Shown here one piece after another: positions 46,443-55,362 of a stretch of DNA of 64,000 nucleotides. This DNA comes from Desulfamplus sp. (GTDB lineage: Bacteria > Desulfobacterota > Desulfobacteria > Desulfobacterales > Desulfobacteraceae). The DNA is taken from NCBI GenBank assembly GCA_015232555.1, contig JADFZJ010000002.1, forward strand, positions 62,001 through 126,000. Reading direction: 5' to 3'. The notes below the pieces were generated by a model. That model had not been told where the DNA came from. It saw only the letters and a program-made list of their open reading frames with translations, and ran no database searches. The translations under genes and the position numbers were made by a program. Each line of letters starts with the position of its first letter. The stretch's first letter is position 1.

Positions 46443-47999
46443 ATGAGAGTTGTTGAAGTTATAGGTTTTGGGCTTTCACCTGATGATTTGACAGAAAAGC
46501 ACAAACGAATAATAGCAGATGCAGATGTTCTTGTTGCCGGCAGGCGGCATCTTGAGCTGTTGCAAGGCATTGAGAATAGAAAAAAAGTGCCAGAACAAAA
46601 GCACAACTATGATCAAGATCATGCAGACGCTCAAGGTGTTCCACGTGAAAACATTGCTATCACAAAAGATATTCAATCTGTTGTTGATATAATTAAAGAT
46701 AGGATAGGGCAGGGCAGGCAGGTTGTTGTGGTTGCATCTGGTGATCCTCTGTTTCATGGCATTGGCACGACCCTTATCAATGCTTTAGGAAAAGAGAGTG
46801 TAAATATCTATCCAAACATCTCTTCTATGGCTGCGGCGTTTGCAGCAATTAAAGAGACTTGGGATAGTGCTGATCTTATAAGCCTTCATGGAAAAGATTG
46901 TGATATAGAATTTGATAGGCTGAACGATTTGCTATTTAAAGATGAACGTATGTTTAGCAGAACACGAATGTTTAGCAACACAAGGTTAATTGCAATTTTA
47001 ACTGATCACATCAAAACGCCTGCATGGTTGGCAGAATATCTTGCCTCAAAAAAACAAGATGATAAGAGTTTTAATCTGAGCATGTATGTGTTTGAAAATC
47101 TTGGTGCTGACAATCAGAAAATCTCATTTTATGAACATATAGAAGATGCGGCAGATGAAAAATTTTCAAATCCAAATGTTGTTATTATCAAAAAGATAAC
47201 AACAGATAAGCATAAACAAATTGAAGTTGGAAAGGTGGAAGTTGAAAATATAGAAGAGTTAGTTGAGCGGACAGTTGAACATGGACAAAAATCAGAAAGT
47301 AAAAGATATTATCCTCTAAAAATTTATCAGGGCATGGCTGATGATCTCTTTTTTCACGAAAAAGGGCTTATCACAAAATCGGAAATAAGAGCGGTTGTTC
47401 TGTCAAAACTGCAATTAACATCAGATGACCACATTTTCTGGGATTTAGGTGCGGGTTCTGGCTCTGTCTCAATTGAGGTCTCTAAATTTATTCCAAAGGG
47501 TAAAATTTTTGCGGTTGAGAGAAATGAGAGCAGAATTTTAGATATAAAAAAGAACATGGAACAATTCGGACTCTCTGCAACAGATAGCGTGGCGGGGCAG
47601 GGCAGCTTGATAACAGATAGCAGAGCAAGAGCAGGGCAGGACGGATTGATAATAGATAACATAGCAGGGCAGGGTAGTTTGATGACGGTTATTCATGGAG
47701 AGATTTTATATGCTATGCAAAATCTGCCCGAGCCTGACAGGATTTTTATCGGCGGAGGCGGCAAAGATATTGAAGAGATAATCAAAAGGGCAGGGGAGAG
47801 GCTTAAAACTGACGGCGTAATGGTTATCAATACCGTGCTCATTCAAACCATGAACATGGCTATGGATATTCTCAAAACTATGTCGTTTCACGTGAAACTT
47901 ATTCAAGTTCAGGTCTCTGTTTCAAAAGAGATGCCTTTTGGGGAAAGACTTGATGCACTCAATCCTGTCTGGATTATCTCTGGTAAAAAATTAGGATAA
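46443..47999 (+). CDS. cbiET: Fused precorrin-6Y C5,15-methyltransferase / decarboxylase (CbiE-CbiT)
   Basis: This 518-aa fusion has an N-terminal CbiE methylase (VEVIGFGLSPDDLTEKHKRII, VVVVASGDPLFHGIGTTL) and a C-terminal CbiT (FFHEKGLITKSEIRAVVLSKL, WDLGAGSGSVSIEV, PDRIFIGGGGKDI). Together they methylate C5 and C15 and decarboxylate the ring C acetate. Two insertions are visible: a polar segment near residues 45-65, next to a parS-like site, and a threefold repeat at 380-414 (TDSVAGQGSLI-type units) inside CbiT. A perfect 14-base parS core lies near the C-terminus. Confidence 0.92.
   Translation: MRVVEVIGFGLSPDDLTEKHKRIIADADVLVAGRRHLELLQGIENRKKVPEQKHNYDQDHADAQGVPRENIAITKDIQSVVDIIKDRIGQGRQVVVVASGDPLFHGIGTTLINALGKESVNIYPNISSMAAAFAAIKETWDSADLISLHGKDCDIEFDRLNDLLFKDERMFSRTRMFSNTRLIAILTDHIKTPAWLAEYLASKKQDDKSFNLSMYVFENLGADNQKISFYEHIEDAADEKFSNPNVVIIKKITTDKHKQIEVGKVEVENIEELVERTVEHGQKSESKRYYPLKIYQGMADDLFFHEKGLITKSEIRAVVLSKLQLTSDDHIFWDLGAGSGSVSIEVSKFIPKGKIFAVERNESRILDIKKNMEQFGLSATDSVAGQGSLITDSRARAGQDGLIIDNIAGQGSLMTVIHGEILYAMQNLPEPDRIFIGGGGKDIEEIIKRAGERLKTDGVMVINTVLIQTMNMAMDILKTMSFHVKLIQVQVSVSKEMPFGERLDALNPVWIISGKKLG
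46637..46652. other. parS-like site 4 (in cbiE part)
   Basis: TGTTCCACGTGAAAAC shares the CACGTG core and matches 13 of 16 consensus bases. It is the weakest of the six. Confidence 0.45.
47580..47684. repeat. In-frame threefold repeat inside cbiT
   Basis: Three units (47580-47612, 47613-47651, 47652-47684) share GCAGGGCAGG and TTGAT cores and encode TDSVAGQGSLI, TDSRARAGQDGLI and IDNIAGQGSLM. They sit between the SAM-binding strand region and VIHGEILYAM, where CbiT normally has a short connection. Confidence 0.8.
47884..47899. other. parS-like site 5 (cbiT 3' part)
   Basis: GTTTCACGTGAAAC at 47885-47898 is a perfect 14-base palindrome identical to the core of the parS consensus. It encodes FHVK. 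Confidence 0.8.
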
Positions 48000-48098
48000 T
48001 GATAATTTGGGCTTGGTTTCTAAAATCGTCCATCTGTCTTCAAAAACCAGAGTATAACCGGAATTAGAACCACTTCCATAAAGTATGACTAACAAAAT

Positions 48099-48905
48099 AT
48101 GACTAATGAAGATGCAAAGAAAGGTAAAATGCCAACCATACATAATCCAGTAAAATTTGTAGGTGCGGGTCCTGGTGATCCAGAGCTTATCACAGTTAAA
48201 GGACAGAAGGCACTGAATGAAGCTGACCTTATAATATATGCAGGCTCGCTTGTTCCAGAGGCGTTGTTGCAATGGAAAAGAGATGATGCCGAGTCTGTGA
48301 ACAGTGCTTCAATGAATCTTGACGAGATAGTTGAGATGATAAGACAGGCACACGGAGAAAATAAAAATGTTGTGCGTCTTCATACTGGTGATCCATCTCT
48401 TTACGGTGCAATCTTTGAACAGATGAGAGAGCTTGACAAACATGACATATCTTATGAGATTGTGCCCGGAGTTACTGCTGCGTTTGCTGCGGCTGCATCA
48501 ATGGGTATGGAATATACGCTGCCCGAAATTACACAAACCTTAATTCTTACAAGAATATCAGGCAGAACTCCAGTACCTGAACGGGAGGCTTTGGAGCATT
48601 TGGCAGCTCATCAAAGCTCTATGGCTATCTATTTAAGTATTGCTCATGTGGAACAGGTGCAAAAGATTCTTGTTCAACATTATGGTGCTGACAGTACTTG
48701 TGCAGTAGCCTATAAGGTTAGCCACCCTGAGGAGCGGATTATATTTAGCAAAATCAGCGATCTTGCACGAACAGTTAAAGAGGGAAATATCAATCGTCAG
48801 GCACTTATTATTGTGGGAAAGGTTGTGGAAACAGCACAACTAAAAAAAGCTGTTATTAAGTCAAAACTTTATGATGCTAATTTTGCTCACGGATTTAGAG
48901 GGTAA
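48099..48905 (+). CDS. cbiF: Precorrin-4/cobalt-precorrin-4 C11-methyltransferase
   Basis: This 268-aa protein has VKFVGAGPGDPELITVKG, LIIYAGSLVPEALL, RLHTGDPSLYGAIFEQM and ITQTLILTRISGRTPVPE, which identify CbiF/CobM. It methylates C11 of cobalt-precorrin-4. The ATG at 48129 (AAAGG upstream) may be the true start, since family members begin close to that point. Confidence 0.94.
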   Translation: MTNEDAKKGKMPTIHNPVKFVGAGPGDPELITVKGQKALNEADLIIYAGSLVPEALLQWKRDDAESVNSASMNLDEIVEMIRQAHGENKNVVRLHTGDPSLYGAIFEQMRELDKHDISYEIVPGVTAAFAAAASMGMEYTLPEITQTLILTRISGRTPVPEREALEHLAAHQSSMAIYLSIAHVEQVQKILVQHYGADSTCAVAYKVSHPEERIIFSKISDLARTVKEGNINRQALIIVGKVVETAQLKKAVIKSKLYDANFAHGFRG

Positions 48906-48909
48906 TAAA

Positions 48910-50076
48910 GTGTCAGAGATTGGAAAAACAGCCGTATGGGCAATAACTTTTGGCGGGCTTGAAATTGGTCAGAAACTTTTAAAGTCACTATCTTCTGCCT
49001 CGATTTTATTTGTCTCTGATACTATTTCTCGTTCAATCACAAATTTTGACGATACGGTTGTGTTTGACAAACTATCAGCAATGTTTGCAAAGCAGTTTAA
49101 GAATTATGATGCCCATATCTGCATATTTTCCACAGGAATTGCTGTTAGGATTGCAGCTCCGCTTGTTCAATCAAAGATAAGCGATCCAGCAGTCGTTGTT
49201 GTTGATGATCGCGGATTTCACGCTATCAGCCTGCTGTCTGGTCATCTTGGCGGTGCAAATGAGTTGACACTTGAAGTTGCCCGAATTATAGGGGCATCTC
49301 CTGTCATAACTACAGCCACAGACATTAATAAACTCCCATCAATTGATATGGTTGCCAAATCTCAAAATCTTGTGATTGAAAATCCTGACATGATAAAAAA
49401 GGTTAATATGGCATTTCTTCAAGGAGAACGGATAAGATTTATTGATCCGTTTAATCTTGTAAAACCGCATATTCCTCGACAATTCATATTGAACCAATCA
49501 ACGCAGGGTGAAGAGTTTGGCAATGATGTAAAGTTAGCTCAGGAATCAGAATCAGATCAGGAGATAAGGTCAGATCAAGATGCACAGACGATCACTGTCT
49601 TCTGTGATGACACTGCAAAGTATGAGAAGAGGGTAGGGCAGGATAAAGTTTCACGTGAAACTAAAAAACTGCTTCTGCTTCGTCCTCCCTCTCTTGTCGC
49701 TGGAATGGGGTGCAACAGAGGAACAAGCAAGGCTGAGTTGATGGAGCTTTTGATATCTGCATTTAAAGAGCATAATTTATCCGTAAAGAGCCTTGCAGCA
49801 GTTGCCACAACCGCACTTAAGCAAGATGAAACTGGTCTTCTTGAACTTGCTGATGAGTTGGGAAAACCGATAAAATTTTATAGTAAAGATGAGTTAAATT
49901 CAGTTGAAACTATTGAGAATCCATCAGATATGGTGGAAAAACATATTGGAGTAAAAAGCGTATGCGAAGCAGCAGCGATTCTTGCAGCACAAAACGGGCA
50001 TCTGATTGTGCCCAAGATAAAAAAGGGGAACGCCACAATTGCAGTGGCACGAATAATAGTACAACATCTGAGATAA
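48910..50076 (+). CDS. cbiG: Cobalt-precorrin-5A hydrolase
   Basis: This 388-aa protein, read from GTG 48910 (AGAGGG seven bases upstream), has an N-terminal CbiG domain (AVWAITFGGLEIGQKL, ICIFSTGIAVRIAAPLV, LLSGHLGGANELT) and a C-terminal domain (GMGCNRGTSKAEL, SLAAVATTALKQDETGL, NATIAVARI). It opens the delta-lactone with loss of acetaldehyde. The linker between domains (about 205-255) is polar, repeats SDQ-type residues and contains a perfect parS core. Confidence 0.93.
   Translation: MSEIGKTAVWAITFGGLEIGQKLLKSLSSASILFVSDTISRSITNFDDTVVFDKLSAMFAKQFKNYDAHICIFSTGIAVRIAAPLVQSKISDPAVVVVDDRGFHAISLLSGHLGGANELTLEVARIIGASPVITTATDINKLPSIDMVAKSQNLVIENPDMIKKVNMAFLQGERIRFIDPFNLVKPHIPRQFILNQSTQGEEFGNDVKLAQESESDQEIRSDQDAQTITVFCDDTAKYEKRVGQDKVSRETKKLLLLRPPSLVAGMGCNRGTSKAELMELLISAFKEHNLSVKSLAAVATTALKQDETGLLELADELGKPIKFYSKDELNSVETIENPSDMVEKHIGVKSVCEAAAILAAQNGHLIVPKIKKGNATIAVARIIVQHLR
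49647..49662. other. parS-like site 6 (cbiG linker)
   Basis: GTTTCACGTGAAAC at 49648-49661 is again the perfect 14-base parS core. It encodes VSRET in the interdomain linker. Confidence 0.8.
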
Positions 50077-51077
50077 AATCTTGCGATTGTTCAACAAATT
50101 TAAAGATAGATTCTTGCGGCTGTCAATCTGAATCAGATCATTGTCCAAGCAAAACCCCAAGACTTTTTGTAATAGGTACAGGTCCCGGCGATTTAAATCA
50201 TATCTCAAAAAGAGCCGTTGATCTTTTGCAGGCATCTGATTGTGTTGCAGGTTATACAACATATATTGAGCTTATACGAGAGGTTATAAAGGATAAAACC
50301 ATAATCTCAACAGGAATGCAAAGAGAGGTTGACAGGGTTGAGATGGCTATTTCTGAAGCATTAAAGGGCAAATCTTGTGCTATTGTCTCTGGTGGAGATG
50401 CTGGTATTTATGCAATGGCGGGTTTAGTGTTTGAGATATGCCAAAAAAAAGGGTTGAGACTAATCAGGTATGATGAGCATAAAAACAGCACGGAGTTAAA
50501 TGATGAAAAAAAGTTAGATGAGCTGAATAAAGAGTTATGTGAGCAAGATAAAGAGTTGTATGAACCAGATAAGAAATTATGCGGGCAGGATAAAGAGTTG
50601 TATGAACCAGATAAAAAATTATGCAGGCAGGATAAGATTATTGAAATAGAGGTTGTTCCGGGTATTCCTGCACTTGCTGCTGGTGCTGCTCTTTTAGGTG
50701 CTCCTTTGACACACGATTTTGCAGTTGTAAGTTTAAGCGATCTTTTAACTCCTTGGGAGAAGATTGAAAAACGCATATCTGCTGCTGCTCAAGCTGATTT
50801 CGTAATTGCTATCTACAATCCTAAAAGCAAAAAAAGAGATTGGCAGCTCTCAAGGGCAAAAGAGTTGATTCTTGAACATCGAAGAGGCGATACTCCAGTT
50901 GGTGTGGTAACGTCTGCCATGAGAGAAGAGCAAAAAATCACCGTAACTACGCTCAAAGATATGGATATTGCAGATGTTGGAATGCAGACAATTCTGCTTG
51001 TGGGAAATGAGAGTTCTGTGCAGTATTTAGATTTTATGTTTACGCCAAGAGGTTATTCAGGCAAATATGATATATAA
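49962..51077 (+). CDS. cbiH: Precorrin-3B/cobalt-factor III C17-methyltransferase
   Basis: The enzymatic part begins at RLFVIGTGPGDLNHISKRA and includes CAIVSGGDAGIYAMAGLV, VVPGIPALAAGAALLGAPL, FVIAIYNPKSKKR and VTSAMREEQ, all CbiH/CobJ signatures. It performs ring contraction with C17 methylation. The only normal start found is the ATG at 49962, which overlaps cbiG by 115 bases and adds about 65 residues rich in Ser and Cys (CDC, CGC). About 45 extra residues, including five 7-residue KELYEPD-like units, interrupt the domain ahead of IIEIEVVPG. Confidence 0.88.
   Translation: MRSSSDSCSTKRASDCAQDKKGERHNCSGTNNSTTSEIKSCDCSTNLKIDSCGCQSESDHCPSKTPRLFVIGTGPGDLNHISKRAVDLLQASDCVAGYTTYIELIREVIKDKTIISTGMQREVDRVEMAISEALKGKSCAIVSGGDAGIYAMAGLVFEICQKKGLRLIRYDEHKNSTELNDEKKLDELNKELCEQDKELYEPDKKLCGQDKELYEPDKKLCRQDKIIEIEVVPGIPALAAGAALLGAPLTHDFAVVSLSDLLTPWEKIEKRISAAAQADFVIAIYNPKSKKRDWQLSRAKELILEHRRGDTPVGVVTSAMREEQKITVTTLKDMDIADVGMQTILLVGNESSVQYLDFMFTPRGYSGKYDI
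50529..50633. repeat. Five 21-bp in-frame repeats inside cbiH
   Basis: Units of 21 bases beginning AAAGAGTT or close variants run in tandem, with alternate units more alike, giving a 42-base super-period (AAAGAGTTGTATGAACCAGA at 50550 and 50592). They encode KELCEQD, KELYEPD, KKLCGQD, KELYEPD and KKLCRQD. Confidence 0.9.
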
Positions 51078-51080
51078 TTG

Positions 51081-51112
51081 TAGAGACGCACGGCTGTGCG
51101 TCTCTATTTTTT
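51081..51112 (+). terminator. Terminator of the cobalamin operon (GAGACGCAC palindrome)
   Basis: TAGAGACGCAC (51081-51091) and GTGCGTCTCTA (51096-51106) form an 11-base perfect stem with loop GGCT, followed by a T-run. It lies directly after cbiH and is related to the palindrome at 43022. Confidence 0.88.
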
Positions 51113-51165
51113 GCTTGCTACGTCTCTATTTTTTTGTTCGCTACATCTTTTGTTTGTTTAAATCT

Positions 51166-52338
51166 CTAATTGTTTATTTTGAAATTATCATCATTTCTAA
51201 TACGTTCAGACAGCTCTTTAGTCAATGACAACACCTTTGTTGCATGTTCCAAACTCAAAGAGCCTGTTCCACAACTTGGAGTGATAAGGCTTTGAGATAA
51301 AATCTTCTCCCTGCTTATTCCAAGAGATACCAACTCATTAAGCTGATCGTTCCACATTTCCCAAAGAGAATTCAAAGAGGCATTTTCCACATATTCAGGG
51401 TTTCCAGTTGGAACTATTCCCCAAGCAAGAATCCCCCCTTGTTCTATAAACTTCTTTAATGGCTCACGATAGAGAATCAGCCTGTCAAAATAGGAGTAGG
51501 CATCAAAATTGATTATATCTGTGCCAGACTCTAAAGCCAATGTCCAATCCCCATTTGCACATATATGAATGCCGGCAATTCCGCCTCCCTGATGAACCGC
51601 ATCAATCCCCTCTTTTAATGCCTCTATAATCTGCTCACGCGTGATGCTTATATATGTTGAAGAGCCGAACCCAACAACGCCCGGCTCATCAAAAAATATA
51701 ATCGGCTTGTATGAGGTGTTGAGCTTTGATAGCTGAAATACCTGCCATCTTGCATTCATAGCAACCTGTTTGGTTACAATATCCTTCATACGTTCATCAT
51801 AAAAGAGAAGTCGCCCAGCCTGATCCTTGACACCAATGCCCATTGTAATTGGACCTGTAACCTGACCTTTTACAGCAACTGGAACTTTAGGAAGAGATTT
51901 TACAGTCTCCATAAACACAGAAAAACCTTTTGCAGTCGTGTCAGTCAATGCAAATCTTGAGTCATTCAAGATCGATTTTGAACTGGCACTGCTTTTTGAA
52001 CTCACGCTGCCATCAAAAGCAGGTTTCTCAAACCTTGAAGGGCTTTCAGTTATAGACATATACTCTTCATAAAACGCAAGAACCTCATCTTCAAAATTTT
52101 CTCCTGATGTGTCAATGTAGAAATCCTTCTCTTTTGATGAATCGCCCTTCTTTACCACAAGCCCCGGCATTCCTGATAAGAACTGATAGAGCATACCCTC
52201 TTCTTTATACATCGGAAGCTGAACCCAAAGAGGGATTTCAGGTGTATATTGCAGCATAAGATTTGTTGCCTCAAGATGGTCAGCCATAGGCAGGCTTCCG
52301 ACAAGAAGAGGCAGGCAGTTGGGTTTAAAATCAATCAT
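51166..52338 (-). CDS. MetE/UROD-like protein (core methionine synthase family)
   Basis: This 390-aa protein of the COG0620 barrel type contains VKGQVTGPITMGIGVKD, IIFFDEPGVVGFGS, GIHICANGDW and LITPSCGTGSLS. The His, Cys, Glu and late Cys are placed as zinc ligands of cobalamin-independent methyltransferases. It is about half the length of MetE and lacks the N-terminal folate domain, so it may be a core-MetE or a corrinoid-protein methyltransferase. A Ser-rich insertion (SVSSKSSASSKS) lies near residue 110. It follows the transketolase gene closely on the same strand. Confidence 0.75.
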   Translation of the reverse strand: MIDFKPNCLPLLVGSLPMADHLEATNLMLQYTPEIPLWVQLPMYKEEGMLYQFLSGMPGLVVKKGDSSKEKDFYIDTSGENFEDEVLAFYEEYMSITESPSRFEKPAFDGSVSSKSSASSKSILNDSRFALTDTTAKGFSVFMETVKSLPKVPVAVKGQVTGPITMGIGVKDQAGRLLFYDERMKDIVTKQVAMNARWQVFQLSKLNTSYKPIIFFDEPGVVGFGSSTYISITREQIIEALKEGIDAVHQGGGIAGIHICANGDWTLALESGTDIINFDAYSYFDRLILYREPLKKFIEQGGILAWGIVPTGNPEYVENASLNSLWEMWNDQLNELVSLGISREKILSQSLITPSCGTGSLSLEHATKVLSLTKELSERIRNDDNFKINN

Positions 52339-52359
52339 GTTTTAACTATTCCTTATCTG

Positions 52360-54453
52360 CTATTTTGCAGGTTTAGACACTATGCTCTTTGCCTGTTCAA
52401 CAATATTTGCTGTGCTGATGCCGTACTCTGCAAGCACTCTTTCCCCAGGAGCAGATGCACCGAATCGGTTGATTCCGATAACTTTTCCTTTATCTCCAAC
52501 ATACCGCTCCCAACCCATTGTGATTCCAGCCTCCACAGCAAGCCTTATTTTAATATCATGGGGCAGGATTCTCTCTTTATATGGTGCAGGTGCTTTTTCA
52601 AACAACTCCCAGCTTGGCATACTAACAACTCTTGCATAAATACCATCTTTTTCAAGCTCAACTGCTGCATTAAAACACAGATGAACTTCAGAGCCTGAGG
52701 CAATCAAAATAATATCAATATCTTTAACATTATCCACGTCTTTGATTATGTACGCACCATAACGTAAAGACCCATCTCTGCCTGTCTGATCTTTTGGTAA
52801 AATCGGAAGATTCTGGCGGCTTAAAATCAAAGCAGTAGGAGCATCAACAGTAGTCAGAGCAATTTTCCACGCATCTGCTGTCTCATTTGCATCTGCTGGA
52901 CGAATCACACGAAGATTAGGAATTGCCCTTAAAGATGCAATATGCTCGATCGGCTGATGGGTTGGTCCATCTTCTCCTACAGCAACGCTGTCATGTGTGA
53001 ACACATAAATTATCGGAAGTTTCATCAAAGATGCAACCCTTACAGCCGGGCGTACGTAATCGGCAAAAACAAGGAATGTTCCGCCATAAGGACGAACGCC
53101 GCCATGCAGATACATTCCAGACATAATTGCACCCATTGCATGTTCGCGGACACCAAAACGGATATTTCTGCCGTGATATGAGTCTTTTTGGAAGTCGTCA
53201 AATCCAGAAAGGTATGTGTTGTTAGATGGTGCTAAATCAGCAGACCCGCCCATAAGAACAGGCAGATTTTTTGCAATTGCATTTAACACTTTGCCTGATG
53301 CTGCACGAGTTGCAATTGGTTTGTCTGCTGGAGAGAACACGGGAATTTCACTATCCCAGCCTTCAGTAAGATAGCCGCTGACTGCATCAACAAACTCAGC
53401 AGTTTTTTCAGGAAACTCATTTTTATAGCTGTCAAAAATCTCCTGCCATTCACGCTCTTGAGCCTCTCCCCGTTCAACAGCTTTACGGCACTCTGTTAAA
53501 ACCTCATCAGGCACGTAAAAATCTTTATCTGCCGGCACTCCATAAAACTCTTTTACCAACTTTATCTCATCAGCTCCCAAAGGAGAGCCGTGTGCACTTG
53601 ATTTACCCTGTTTATTCGGGCTTCCGTAAGCAATCTGGGTTTTAATTTTTATAAGAGTCGGTTTTTCTGTCTCTTTTTGGGCTGCTTCAATAGCATTACC
53701 AATTGCATTAGTATCATTGCCATCATTAACCACTATAACCTGCCAGCTCATAGCTTCAAACTTTGCCTTTACATCTTCTGTAAATGCAATTGATGTAGAT
53801 CCTTCAATTGAGATAGAGTTATCATCGTAAAGACAGATAAGTTTACCAAGACCAAGATGTCCTGCAAGTGAGATTGCTTCACTTGCAACACCTTCCATAA
53901 GATCACCGTCTCCACACATTACATAGGTAAAGTGGTTGATAAGTGGCTGCTTATCATCTTTTACTCCAGCAGATGTTTGTGATTTTACCCCACCAGATGT
54001 TTCTGAACCCGTTTTCTTATCAATGTTGAACCGAGCAGACAAATGCCGTTCTGCCATAGCCATTCCTACAGCATTGGCGAGTCCTTGTCCAAGAGGTCCT
54101 GTTGTGGTTTCGACTCCCGGGGTGTGACCAAATTCAGGGTGTCCAGGGGTGCGGCTTTTCCACTGCCTGAAATTTTTCAGATCATCAAGTGTAAATCCAT
54201 AGCCATCAAGATAGAGCACACTGTAAAGCAGCATTGAAGCGTGTCCTCCAGACAGTACAAATCTGTCACGGTCAACCCATGCAGGATTTGCTGGATTGTG
54301 CTTCATATACTTGTTCCATAACACATACGCTGTTGGAGCAAGCCCCATTGGTGCACCAGGGTGACCAGAGTTTGCCTTTTGAATAGCATCAATTGATAAT
54401 GTTCTTATAGTGTTAATACATAGCTGTTCAAGCTCTTTAGTGGCACAAGCCAT
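52360..54453 (-). CDS. tkt: Transketolase
   Basis: This 697-aa protein is read from ATG 54453 because CAGGAG lies six bases upstream. It has [38 protein letters not shown], the thiamine-diphosphate motif [12 protein letters not shown], and the C-half [16 protein letters not shown] and [17 protein letters not shown]. It serves the non-oxidative pentose phosphate pathway. Near residues 153-175 a repeated [16 protein letters not shown] insertion precedes [12 protein letters not shown]. Confidence 0.96.
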   Translation of the reverse strand: MACATKELEQLCINTIRTLSIDAIQKANSGHPGAPMGLAPTAYVLWNKYMKHNPANPAWVDRDRFVLSGGHASMLLYSVLYLDGYGFTLDDLKNFRQWKSRTPGHPEFGHTPGVETTTGPLGQGLANAVGMAMAERHLSARFNIDKKTGSETSGGVKSQTSAGVKDDKQPLINHFTYVMCGDGDLMEGVASEAISLAGHLGLGKLICLYDDNSISIEGSTSIAFTEDVKAKFEAMSWQVIVVNDGNDTNAIGNAIEAAQKETEKPTLIKIKTQIAYGSPNKQGKSSAHGSPLGADEIKLVKEFYGVPADKDFYVPDEVLTECRKAVERGEAQEREWQEIFDSYKNEFPEKTAEFVDAVSGYLTEGWDSEIPVFSPADKPIATRAASGKVLNAIAKNLPVLMGGSADLAPSNNTYLSGFDDFQKDSYHGRNIRFGVREHAMGAIMSGMYLHGGVRPYGGTFLVFADYVRPAVRVASLMKLPIIYVFTHDSVAVGEDGPTHQPIEHIASLRAIPNLRVIRPADANETADAWKIALTTVDAPTALILSRQNLPILPKDQTGRDGSLRYGAYIIKDVDNVKDIDIILIASGSEVHLCFNAAVELEKDGIYARVVSMPSWELFEKAPAPYKERILPHDIKIRLAVEAGITMGWERYVGDKGKVIGINRFGASAPGERVLAEYGISTANIVEQAKSIVSKPAK

Positions 54454-54497
54454 TGTTTTCTCCTGTTTTACTGTTGTTAAAATTTTATGTTTTATCG

Positions 54498-54513
54498 TTT
54501 TTTTTGGGGGGGG
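54498..54513. repeat. Homopolymer pair T8-G8 in the tkt leader
   Basis: Eight T followed by eight G lie between the solute-binding protein stop and the transketolase start, about 45 bases upstream of tkt on its strand. Long G/C runs are prone to slippage. Confidence 0.8.
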
Positions 54514-54517
54514 AAGT

Positions 54518-55312
54518 TCACTCAATTTTTTCGATCATATCAGACGGGTTGACCCCATATTTTTTCAATATCACTACATATTCTTCAGAAAGTTTGAATT
54601 TATCAAGAGCTTTTGAGAACTCATCAGATAGTTTTTTAAGCCCTTTTGCTTTGGAAAATCCTACATATAATTTTTGAGTATGAATTGGCGGCTCAAGAAA
54701 TCTGATTTTATCTCTCAGCCCCATTTTTGCAGCATACCCGCTTATAACCACCTGATTTTCAGCAGCTAAATCATGCCTGTCATTTATGAGCTTTTCAATA
54801 AGCATCTGAGGAGTTTGAGCATAATCTTTTGTCAAATAATCGGCTTTATCAAACGCATCACCGTAAGTAAATCCTGCTATAACACCGATGCTGTAACCTT
54901 TTAACGCTTGATAATTGCCTTTAAATTGAATATTTTTTTCTGTTTTTGTAAAGAGCACGGTTTTTGAGAGGCTTATATAACTATTTGAAAAAAATATGTA
55001 TTTTTCTCTTTCAGGTGTTTTAAGAAGCGACACAAGGGCATCTGCTGTACCCTCTTCTAAATTGAGCAAACACCGCCTCCACGGATATTTTAAAAATTCA
55101 GGTGTTATATTCATCTTTTTCATAACTGCATTGACTATTTCAATCTCAAATCCGAGAGGCTCTTCATTGTCCATATATGTATAGGGATACCAATCAGTAT
55201 ATACAACTTGTATTCTGTTTGTTTGGCTATAGAGTGTTCCGCCGCAGATTGTATATGTAATAACAAAGAAAAAAAGATAACTTAGGACGAATTTTTTCTT
55301 GAATATATTCAT
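54518..55312 (-). CDS. Periplasmic solute-binding protein, family 3
   Basis: This 264-aa protein, read from ATG 55312, has a signal peptide ([18 protein letters not shown]) and a PBPb fold: [58 protein letters not shown], then a C-terminal helix ending KKYGVNPS. Homologues bind amino acids or serve as orphan sensors. No permease or ATPase is adjacent, so it is probably an orphan. A TTG at 55330 is a weaker start. Confidence 0.82.
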   Translation of the reverse strand: MNIFKKKFVLSYLFFFVITYTICGGTLYSQTNRIQVVYTDWYPYTYMDNEEPLGFEIEIVNAVMKKMNITPEFLKYPWRRCLLNLEEGTADALVSLLKTPEREKYIFFSNSYISLSKTVLFTKTEKNIQFKGNYQALKGYSIGVIAGFTYGDAFDKADYLTKDYAQTPQMLIEKLINDRHDLAAENQVVISGYAAKMGLRDKIRFLEPPIHTQKLYVGFSKAKGLKKLSDEFSKALDKFKLSEEYVVILKKYGVNPSDMIEKIE

Positions 55313-55362
55313 ATAAAAGACTCTCTGCAACGATTAGAAATCTAAGAATTCACACAATAGGA

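Noticed and set aside
50529-50633. Possible CRISPR-like array
   Set aside because: Units are 21 bases with no unique spacers and encode a regular heptad protein repeat inside cbiH.
54454-54525. Longer transketolase N-terminus from 54525
   Set aside because: It would read through the homopolymer tract and the true ribosome site; homologues start near [11 protein letters not shown].
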